DNA of 18,845 bases from Desulfobacterales bacterium (GTDB taxonomy: Bacteria; Desulfobacterota; Desulfobacteria; Desulfobacterales; JASFBJ01): contig JASFBJ010000029.1 of the NCBI GenBank assembly GCA_030149585.1, forward strand, positions 1 to 18,845, read 5' to 3'. The notes below the pieces were generated by a model, which worked only from the letters and a program-made list of their open reading frames with translations, was not told the DNA's origin and searched no databases. The position numbers and the translations under genes were made by a program. Shown one piece after another: positions 1 through 6,640 of the stretch (position 1 is its first letter; every line of letters starts with the position of its first letter).

Positions 1-54
1 GGATACACTCATTTTACACCTTAAACAACTGTCCAGTTTTTGGGGAGTATTATA
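1..54 (-). mobile_element. Probable end of an IS3-family insertion sequence (inverted repeat plus start of orfA), cut by the window edge
   Basis: Read on the minus strand, this stretch carries CCCCAAAAACTGGACAG (positions 45-29), which resembles the terminal inverted repeats of many IS3-family elements. It is followed by AAGGTG and, after a short gap, ATG AGT GTA TCC (positions 12-1), which fits the ribosome binding site and first codons (M-S-V-S) of an orfA transposase gene running out of the window. The outer tip of the repeat is probably near position 54. The match is from memory of the family's repeat pattern; the rest of the element is not in the window, so neither subgroup nor intactness can be judged. 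Confidence 0.5.
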
Positions 55-160
55 CTTTTTAAATAAACCAGCTTAAATCATCCGGCATCCGCCAACATTT
101 TTGCCTGATTCAGGCATATTTCTCAAAAGATATTTTCTATCTATAAGATAATCCGGGCTT

Positions 161-227
161 GTCCAACAAACGGTTCAGATTGTGGTTCGCTACGCTCACA
201 CAATCTAACCTTATTCGTTGTGTTGGC
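161..227. repeat. Large imperfect hairpin with attC-like architecture, downstream of the last gene of the operon
   Basis: Three nested paired blocks are visible. CCAACAAACG (163-172) pairs with CGTTGTGTTGG (216-226) with one bulged base; GGTT (172-175) pairs with AACC (207-210); AGATTGTG (177-184) pairs perfectly with CACAATCT (199-206). The loop is GTTCGCTACGCTCA. The left end GTCCAAC fits the integron R-box pattern RYYYAAC, while the right end GTTGGCC fits GTTRRRY at all but one position, and the unpaired TTATT (211-215) gives the asymmetry typical of attC sites. There is no T-run on either side, so it is a poor intrinsic terminator. It could equally be a REP-like palindrome. Confidence 0.4.
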
Positions 228-238
228 CCCCTGCTTTT

Positions 239-1282
239 TTAGTGATGCTGCCGCTGTTTACGCAGGCTCTTCACATCCATCACAATATCCTGAAGCGGCT
301 GCCGGCGAACGCGATGCAAAAGCGCAAGTTCAGCAGCCGCATCAATATCCTCTTTTGTTACCTGAAGGCGGTCATTATATGCAGCCAGGGTTTTTGCTGT
401 TTTCATGATAATGATGTCGCCGCGGTGACCGTCTACACCGACTTCCAGGCAGTAAGAGGCAACCTCATAAAGCAGTGATCGCTCCATAATGACTTGCGGG
501 TACAAGTCGATTGCATGTTTGATTTTTTCTACCAGAGCGCATGAATCCTCTTCCCATTTTTTGCAAAAACCTGCTGGATTTTCATCAAATTCAGCACGCC
601 GTTCCATAATGGCCACCCTGGACTCAGGATCGATAATCCCCTCGATATTGACACACAATCCAAACCGGTCCAGCAGTTGGGGCCTTAATTCACCTTCCTC
701 CGGGTTCATGGTCCCCACCAGGGTAAACCGCGCTGGATGGGAAAAGCTTACGCCTTCCCGTTCAATGGTATTCACCCCCATGGCAGCGGAATCAAGTAGT
801 ACATCCACCACATGATCATCAAGCAGATTTACTTCATCTACATAAAGAATACCACGATGGGCAGCGGCCAGTATCCCGGGTTCCACACGCTTTTCGCCTT
901 TCTTCAGGGCATGTTCCATGTCCATGGTGCCCACTACACGGTCTTCTGTGGCGCCGACCGGCAGTTCGATTACTTTAATGCCGCGGGTGGTCTTTTCCGG
1001 AGGCTCGAAGGCCAACATTTTTTCCCGGCAATCCTGTTTAGCGCACTCTCGGCAAACATCATGCTTACCAAAAGGGTTATGCTGAAAGGGACAATCTTTT
1101 ACTATCTCAATATCAGGTAAAATTTCTGCTAAAGCTCTAACCGCTGTGGATTTGGCCGTACCTTTTTCTCCACGGATCAAAACCCCGGAAAGCGTTGGGT
1201 TTATAATGTTAAGAGCAAGAGCCAGTTTCATTTTTTCCTGACCTACAATAGCTGTAAACGGGTAAATGTGTCTTTTAGGCAT
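239..1282 (-). CDS. chlI: ChlI/BchI-like AAA+ chelatase ATPase subunit
   Basis: A 347-residue AAA+ ATPase of the magnesium/cobalt chelatase I-subunit family. In these enzymes it forms a ring with the D subunit and drives metal movement by the large H/CobN subunit through ATP hydrolysis. Visible are Walker A GEKGTAKST (38-46), Walker B ILYVDEVNLL with D149 and E150, and the conserved block GTMNPEEGELRPQLLDRFG (190-208) holding the sensor and arginine-finger region. Its length is normal for ChlI. A cysteine-rich insert just after Walker A (C64, H68, C77, C80, plus C85) could bind a metal; plant and cyanobacterial ChlI lack it, as far as I recall. The start ATG follows directly on the TAA of the upstream chlD-like gene (TAAATG), with GGAG about eight bases before it, so translation is coupled. 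It is the last gene of the series. Family certain, metal substrate unknown. Confidence 0.93.
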   Translation of the reverse strand: MPKRHIYPFTAIVGQEKMKLALALNIINPTLSGVLIRGEKGTAKSTAVRALAEILPDIEIVKDCPFQHNPFGKHDVCRECAKQDCREKMLAFEPPEKTTRGIKVIELPVGATEDRVVGTMDMEHALKKGEKRVEPGILAAAHRGILYVDEVNLLDDHVVDVLLDSAAMGVNTIEREGVSFSHPARFTLVGTMNPEEGELRPQLLDRFGLCVNIEGIIDPESRVAIMERRAEFDENPAGFCKKWEEDSCALVEKIKHAIDLYPQVIMERSLLYEVASYCLEVGVDGHRGDIIIMKTAKTLAAYNDRLQVTKEDIDAAAELALLHRVRRQPLQDIVMDVKSLRKQRQHH

Positions 1283-3316
1283 TTATACTTCTCCTTTTAC
1301 AATATTTAGCAGGGTATCTGCTTTCAGATCCTCAATTTTAAAGTATTGGGCACTCATCGCACCGGCCAATTGATGTGCCAGACCGAAGTTGACAAGACCC
1401 TGACTTTCCGTATCCACCACAATGAAACGAATACGCTCATCCAAAGAAAGTCTTGCGGCAAACTCCCAGGCCTCTTCAAGTGGTTTTTTTTCTCCTAATG
1501 CTGCATTGGATTTGCCGTCGGTAACGATAATCATAATAGGCCTGGCATTGGGCTCGCGCATGAGATAATTTCGTAGCACTTCATAGGATTTGACCAATCC
1601 TGCGGACAGCGGCGTGCGGCCGCCCACCGGCATCTCCCTGAGAAGACCGGCAGCGAGTTCAATAGAGGAAGTAGGCGGTAAATTCACCACAGCTTCTTTC
1701 TTGCGAAAAGAAACCATGGCAATCCGGTCCCGCTTCTGATAGGCATCAAGCAAAAGGGACATAATAGCGGCTTTGGATGCTACCATCCGGCCTTTGGCGC
1801 CCATGGAACCACTGGCGTCCACCACAAAAAGCAGAAAATTACCGATTCGTTTTTCCCGAATTTTTTCCCGAATATCCTCGGCCCGTAAAATAACCGCAAG
1901 TCCATTTCCATTCTTGCGCTGCAACTGATAGGGAGCAGCTGCCCGCAATGTGGCGTCCATGGCCACATCACCGGTGTTTTGATTCATAGTGCTTTTTACA
2001 TAACGGCCCTGTTTCCGGGAAATACGGGAGCGGGACCGCCGTCCTGAACCACGGCGCAAAACCCGATCTTTGGGTGCGGTAATTTTTTTGACCTTGAAGG
2101 TATCACCCACTTTAAATATTTGTTCCAGTACATCCTCACGCCGATTCTGTTCTTTTTCTTCCTGGTTCGATTCAGCGTCCTCTTCATTTTCTTCAGATGG
2201 GCTCATCTCCTCCGGCCGGGAATCTTTCGCATCTTGCGGCTCCTTTGACTTTTCGGATTGTTGATCTTCGTTTTTCTGATCCTCCTCCTCCTGATTATCT
2301 TCCGGAGAATCATCATGGTTATGATCCTGATCGGGATGAGGTGGCGGCGGTGGCGGTGCGGCCTCCCGTATGCGATGCAAAAGCGCCATCATGGCAACCT
2401 CCCTGATATCTTCGGCCGTAATTTCAGGGTGTTCCCGCCAGGCGGCAAGTGCTTTTGCTGCCTGCTCCATGACCAGATCTGCGCGATGTCCGGCCACATT
2501 ATTTTCGATGCACAACTGAGCGCACAAGGACCGCAAATGATCAGGCATACAGATGCTTGCCAGCCTCTGCCGGGCTTCGATAATTCTTGCGGCAATTTTT
2601 GAATTTTTATTTTTAAATCTTTTCAGGAATGGAACAGGGTTTGTATCGTAAGATTCACGGCGCTCCATCATCAAAATTCTTTTCTCCTTATCACCGACTG
2701 CGTGAACTTCAACACAAAGTCCAAAGCGGTCAAGAAGCTGGGGCCGCAATTCCCCTTCTTCGGGGTTCATGGTGCCTACCAGGATAAAAGAGGCTGAATG
2801 TATAAATGAAATCCCTTCCCGCTCTATTATATTTTGACCTGAAGCAGCTGTGTCCAGAATGATATCCACAATGTGATCATCCAGCAGATTGACCTCATCC
2901 ACATAGAGAATACCCCGATGAGCCTTAGCCAAAAGACCTGGTTGCAAAAACATGGCGCCTTTTTTAACCGCCAGATCAAAATCAATTCCGCCGGCAACCC
3001 TGTCCTCTGTGGCGTTCAAAGGCAGCGTGATTACCCGGGCGCGCTGCCAGGTAGCCTGATTATCATGAAAATGTTGTCTGCAACTGTCACACAGGCCAAA
3101 ATCATCATCTGGATCGCATGAATAGGGGCAACCTGCTTTGACTTTAATTTTCGGCAGCAATGCCGCGAGCGCCCGTACAATCGTCGACTTGGCTGTTCCT
3201 TTTTCTCCGCGGATTAGCACACCGCCTATGGCCGGATTGATTGCGTTTAGAATAAGTGATAGTTTTAACTGCTCCTGGCCCACAATGGCGGCAAACGGAT
3301 AAATATTATTATACAT
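1283..3316 (-). CDS. chlD: ChlD/BchD-like chelatase subunit: AAA+ domain, acidic linker, VWA domain
   Basis: A 677-residue chelatase D subunit. Residues 1-315 form an AAA+ module closely related to the neighbouring ChlI-like protein: Walker A GEKGTAKST (37-45), Walker B D140-E141, and RPQLLDRFG (191-199). Residues 321-395 are a proline run followed by a very acidic, low-complexity linker, and 410-440 are strongly basic. The C-terminal von Willebrand A domain has an intact MIDAS: D500-x-S502-x-S504, T568 in GGRTPL, and D600. In the family this domain bridges the ATPase ring to the large subunit. Unlike BchD/ChlD of phototrophs, where the AAA+ site is often degenerate, both Walker motifs here look functional. 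A CX3C-X8-CX2C motif (C63, C67, C76, C79) sits after Walker A. The ATG has AAGGGA upstream; the previous gene ends 16 bases before. Confidence 0.93.
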   Translation of the reverse strand: MYNNIYPFAAIVGQEQLKLSLILNAINPAIGGVLIRGEKGTAKSTIVRALAALLPKIKVKAGCPYSCDPDDDFGLCDSCRQHFHDNQATWQRARVITLPLNATEDRVAGGIDFDLAVKKGAMFLQPGLLAKAHRGILYVDEVNLLDDHIVDIILDTAASGQNIIEREGISFIHSASFILVGTMNPEEGELRPQLLDRFGLCVEVHAVGDKEKRILMMERRESYDTNPVPFLKRFKNKNSKIAARIIEARQRLASICMPDHLRSLCAQLCIENNVAGHRADLVMEQAAKALAAWREHPEITAEDIREVAMMALLHRIREAAPPPPPPHPDQDHNHDDSPEDNQEEEDQKNEDQQSEKSKEPQDAKDSRPEEMSPSEENEEDAESNQEEKEQNRREDVLEQIFKVGDTFKVKKITAPKDRVLRRGSGRRSRSRISRKQGRYVKSTMNQNTGDVAMDATLRAAAPYQLQRKNGNGLAVILRAEDIREKIREKRIGNFLLFVVDASGSMGAKGRMVASKAAIMSLLLDAYQKRDRIAMVSFRKKEAVVNLPPTSSIELAAGLLREMPVGGRTPLSAGLVKSYEVLRNYLMREPNARPIMIIVTDGKSNAALGEKKPLEEAWEFAARLSLDERIRFIVVDTESQGLVNFGLAHQLAGAMSAQYFKIEDLKADTLLNIVKGEV

Positions 3317-3332
3317 GATTTTCCCTTATTAA

Positions 3333-3869
3333 TTATAAGCAATTAAAAATTTTAATATACTCAATTCCCATTTCATTAACTTTGACCCTGCTATCGTCCA
3401 TCATGCCAATAGTGATTTCGGTTATCCTAAAATTGTCGGGCAGATCCCCATAGCTTTGCTTATAATCATTTGCAATTGATCTTTTGGAGATCATCCATTT
3501 ATTTCTCGGTATACCAATAAGAAGGGTTATCGAAGGGAAAAATCTCAATCTGCCCTCTCGATCCCTGTATTTTTCACCCCTATATGGAACGTATCGCTCT
3601 CCTCTGTATAAGCCCGGCGCCTTGCTGTCGCTCGCATTATAATAGATGGACCTGTGGTTGTTGAACCCTATTCGAATCCAGAACTGATAGTCACCGGAAT
3701 CATGAACCGCCCATTTCCATTCGATTAAAGAGTTCGTATTGATTTTAATATCAACCGTTCGACTCCATTCGCCTCCGCCCGTATGTTCGGCGTCACCGGT
3801 ATAAAGGTAAAGCATACCATCTTCTGATTTTATTTTGGCAGTTCTAAATTGATTGCCTGTAGAAGGCAT
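3333..3869 (-). CDS. Hypothetical exported protein, C-terminal part of a probably frameshifted gene
   Basis: This 178-residue frame is not a protein I recognise. It is rich in aromatic and beta-type segments (IEWKWAV, YQFWIRIGF, ITEITIGMMDD, GIEYIKIF), which suggests a secreted beta-sandwich, possibly carbohydrate- or surface-binding; that is inference. The ATG at 3869 has no convincing Shine-Dalgarno, and the same frame stays open upstream to 3926 with protein-like sequence (ELLNWDRQCTKVDINSNLI). A separate frame just before it encodes a membrane or signal segment (4039-3917). One extra base near 3926-3934 would join them into a protein of about 235 residues. The gene sits between ecfT and the chlD-like gene in the same direction, so it is cotranscribed with the transporter and chelatase genes. 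A sequencing error, a true pseudogene, or -1 frameshifting are all possible. Confidence 0.6.
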   Translation of the reverse strand: MPSTGNQFRTAKIKSEDGMLYLYTGDAEHTGGGEWSRTVDIKINTNSLIEWKWAVHDSGDYQFWIRIGFNNHRSIYYNASDSKAPGLYRGERYVPYRGEKYRDREGRLRFFPSITLLIGIPRNKWMISKRSIANDYKQSYGDLPDNFRITEITIGMMDDSRVKVNEMGIEYIKIFNCL

Positions 3870-3916
3870 TATCAGGTTGCTGTTAATATCAACTTTCGTA
3901 CATTGCCTGTCCCAAT

Positions 3917-4039
3917 TTAATAGTTCTTAAACTCTTCATAAAAAAGAATTTCATCTTTATATCGAATAAAAAAGTGCTTGGTTGCGCACACAAAAACCAG
4001 CATAATAAACACAAGTATAATAACTATTTTTTTACGCAC
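3917..4039 (-). pseudogene. N-terminal signal/anchor fragment of the same gene, in the other reading frame
   Basis: A GTG at 4039, 26 bases after the ecfT stop, opens a 40-codon frame: a basic start (RKK), a hydrophobic run IVIILVFIMLVFVCA of about 15 residues, then KHFFIRYKDEILFYEEFKNY and TAA. This has the shape of a signal peptide or single membrane anchor with a short exported stretch. Its last codons (GAG TTT AAG) run straight into the frame that continues the downstream hypothetical gene if one base is added or one base is read twice. The best reading is that this is the true start of the 3333-3869 protein. No strong ribosome binding site is seen before the GTG. Confidence 0.5.
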
Positions 4040-4065
4040 GCCAATACACCTGATTGTATAAGCCT

Positions 4066-4950
4066 TTAAATGTAATTTCCGGCAATTTCATAGAGCCACC
4101 TGAGTTCTGAAAGATAAAAGATATTGTTTTCATAAAGCCATAAAAGAAGTTTGGAAACCAAGATAGGTATAGCTGCGAAGCATAGTGTGATAATCATCCT
4201 GTCAATGGGAGTAAATACCAGTGTATTTGCTTTTAAGTATGTGCGTGAAGCGTTTGGTTTAAAAGATCTGCCCTCAACGGAAATTGCCAGTTTTGCGGAT
4301 CTTCGCATGCAGTTGGATAATATAGGCACCAGAACCAGAAAAATTGTTTTTATCCAGTTGGTGAGCTTGAACGGTGCATACCCTTTTAGTTTCTGAGCTC
4401 TTATAACTGTAGTTGATTCCGAGATTAAAAGAGGAATGAACCTTAAGGAGGTGATCACCATAAAAGCCAACCCATAAGGCACCTTCAACCTGATCAGCCC
4501 GAACAACATGGCATTCGGGTGGGTTGTCCAATAAAACAAGAGTGCCAGCGTGGTTGTTGCTGCAAAACGTATTGATTGGATAGCGCCATACTTGATCCCT
4601 TCCCGAAACACATGAAGCCCGTCCCAATCTAACCCAAACGAATCTTCAGTAAAAATCGTAAAAATTATTGTTCGCGGATACTGCTGATAAAACAGTGCCT
4701 GGGAATAAATCGTGCCCCAGATCAATAAAACCAAAAGGATTGCCAGTATTTTGATATTTGTCAGTGGTATTTTTGCGATCGGATATCCGATCATGGTCAA
4801 GATAAAAAAAATTATCAGTGTCTCTGGTTTGTGGACAGATACCACTATTATTGAAAGGGCTGCCAGGGCAATCAGCTTTGTCCGCGGATCAATCCGATGA
4901 ATAAGTGTATTTTCAAGACTTGGCGTCAGGAGCTTTTTTGTATCATACAT
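4066..4950 (-). CDS. ecfT: EcfT-type transmembrane protein of an energy-coupling-factor (ECF) importer
   Basis: A 294-residue EcfT/CbiQ family protein that couples ATP hydrolysis by the EcfA ATPases to substrate movement by the S component. It opens with HRIDPRTKLI, typical of the family, followed by several hydrophobic membrane segments. The coupling helices show the family's two motifs in diverged form: IRAQKLKG (about 182-189) and AKLAISVEGRSF (about 221-232), which contact the ATPases. Its start ATG overlaps the end of the double ATPase gene by eight bases, giving strong translational coupling. With that gene and the S-component-like gene upstream it makes a complete dedicated ECF transporter (T, A-A, S), an arrangement like YkoC-YkoD-YkoE. 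The substrate cannot be read from EcfT. Confidence 0.9.
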   Translation of the reverse strand: MYDTKKLLTPSLENTLIHRIDPRTKLIALAALSIIVVSVHKPETLIIFFILTMIGYPIAKIPLTNIKILAILLVLLIWGTIYSQALFYQQYPRTIIFTIFTEDSFGLDWDGLHVFREGIKYGAIQSIRFAATTTLALLFYWTTHPNAMLFGLIRLKVPYGLAFMVITSLRFIPLLISESTTVIRAQKLKGYAPFKLTNWIKTIFLVLVPILSNCMRRSAKLAISVEGRSFKPNASRTYLKANTLVFTPIDRMIITLCFAAIPILVSKLLLWLYENNIFYLSELRWLYEIAGNYI

Positions 4951-6640
4951 GGGCTATCATCGCTTTTAAGGTTTCTGCAAGATCGTACACACAAAATGAT
5001 GGGGTAAGACCCAGTTGCGTGCTAATTGTCAACGCTTGCGGAGGCTCAAGCGATGTCTTATTAAACAAATCCATGTTTTCAAAAAGCGCGGCAGGGGGTC
5101 CATTGGCAATAAGATTTCCATTATCTAAAACCATAACTCTGTCTGCAAATTTCAAAGCAGTTTCCATGTCGTGTGTAATAAAAACACAAGTAATGTTATC
5201 ACCCGATAACTCTTTAAGATAATTCATGAAGTTTACGATATTTCTTTTGTCTTGGCCACTGGTGGGCTCATCAAGCAATAATATCCTTGGTTTCAGAGAA
5301 AGCACCGAAGCCACGGCTGCTCGCAATCTTTGGCCGCCGCTTAAGGCCTGGGGCGGGTGAGATATCAGATCCTCAACAGTCATGGCATTTAATGCCTCTT
5401 GAACTCTTTTTTTAATTTCTTGCTTTTCAATTTTCAAATTTTCAGGGCCAAAAGCGACCTCTTTCCAAACAGTATCGCAGAATAACATCAGAGCCGGATC
5501 CTGAAACACAACCGCTACATCGCCGACCATGGATTCCGGCTTAACATGTCTGGTTTTACGACCCAAAACCTTGACATTACCCCTTTGCGGCTTGAGAATA
5601 CCGCACATATGAAGCAGCAAGGTCGATTTTCCGGAACCATTATTCCCAAGCAGGGCAATGAGCTCTCCTTGCCATATTTCAAGATTGACGCCCTGTAATA
5701 TCCAGTTTTCTTTCTCATAGGCAAACCAGACATCTTCTGTTTTGAGTGCTGGAATTTTCTTTTCTTTTCTCAATTTTTTATCCTGGATGGCTTTCGTATC
5801 TGTGCTCTTGTAAGAATTCAGTCGTTTTTTCAGCAAGTGTAATGCTTCTTTTTCTGTCAGCGGAACGCCGCTTAATTTAAGGTGATGGAAAAGTTCAATG
5901 GTTTCCGGAACTCTTAAACCGAGTTTATGAAAGATATCAATATGATTTTTAAACGCCTCTTTTTTACCTGCATCCAGAATTACTGCGCCTTTATCCATAA
6001 TGATGATTCGATCTACAAGGTGAACAACTTCGTGGATTCGATGCTCAACTAAAACAATCGTGCTTTTTTTCTCTGCATTGATTTTCGTAATCACGGATAA
6101 AATCTCTTTGGTTCCCATGGGATCCAACTGACTGGCAGGTTCATCCAGTAAAAGAACAGACGGCTGCATGGAAAGTATCGCTGCAATCGCCACCCGTTGT
6201 TTTTGCCCTCCCGAAAGGGTATGCACACTTTTTTGCCGAAATTCGGCCATTCCTACCTGTTTCAATGCCAGGGCAACCCTTTGTTCGATTCTTTCGATGG
6301 AAAGACTCAGGTTTTCCGGTCCAAAAGCGACCTCATCCTCAACGATCAGCGAAAATATCTGATCATCCGGATTTTGCTGCACCATGCCTACCTTCCTGGA
6401 CAAAACTGACAGGGACGCATCATTTGTATTAACTCCATCAATGATAACATTGCCGGACATGATCCCTTCCGACCCATGCGGAATGATTCCGTTGAGACAT
6501 TTTAAGAGTGTGCTTTTACCGCATCCGGTCGGACCGGTGATCAACACGAATTCACCCCTGCTTACTTCAAAATCAATATTTAGAAGTGCAGGTGCTGTTT
6601 TGCCGGGGTAGTTGAAGGTTAAATTATTGACCTTAATCAT
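4943..6640 (-). CDS. ecfA: Double ABC ATPase of an ECF importer (EcfA-EcfA fusion)
   Basis: A 565-residue protein with two complete ABC ATPase domains, corresponding to EcfA1 and EcfA2 joined in one chain, as in YkoD. First domain: Walker A GPTGCGKST (36-44), Q-loop near 89-90, signature LSGGQ (142-146), Walker B LLLDEP with E167, switch H200. Second domain: Walker A GNNGSGKST (332-340), signature LSGGQ (433-437), Walker B with E458, switch H490. A lysine-rich linker joins them around 270-300. All catalytic residues appear intact in both halves. The start ATG overlaps the stop of the S-component-like gene (ATGA, four bases), and the end overlaps ecfT by eight bases. It powers substrate import across the inner membrane. 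Confidence 0.94.
   Translation of the reverse strand: MIKVNNLTFNYPGKTAPALLNIDFEVSRGEFVLITGPTGCGKSTLLKCLNGIIPHGSEGIMSGNVIIDGVNTNDASLSVLSRKVGMVQQNPDDQIFSLIVEDEVAFGPENLSLSIERIEQRVALALKQVGMAEFRQKSVHTLSGGQKQRVAIAAILSMQPSVLLLDEPASQLDPMGTKEILSVITKINAEKKSTIVLVEHRIHEVVHLVDRIIIMDKGAVILDAGKKEAFKNHIDIFHKLGLRVPETIELFHHLKLSGVPLTEKEALHLLKKRLNSYKSTDTKAIQDKKLRKEKKIPALKTEDVWFAYEKENWILQGVNLEIWQGELIALLGNNGSGKSTLLLHMCGILKPQRGNVKVLGRKTRHVKPESMVGDVAVVFQDPALMLFCDTVWKEVAFGPENLKIEKQEIKKRVQEALNAMTVEDLISHPPQALSGGQRLRAAVASVLSLKPRILLLDEPTSGQDKRNIVNFMNYLKELSGDNITCVFITHDMETALKFADRVMVLDNGNLIANGPPAALFENMDLFNKTSLEPPQALTISTQLGLTPSFCVYDLAETLKAMIAHV

Noticed and set aside
2070..2602. Several overlapping frames opposite the chlD-like linker
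   Set aside because: They are shadows of the acidic and proline-rich low-complexity coding region and have no homology that I recognise.
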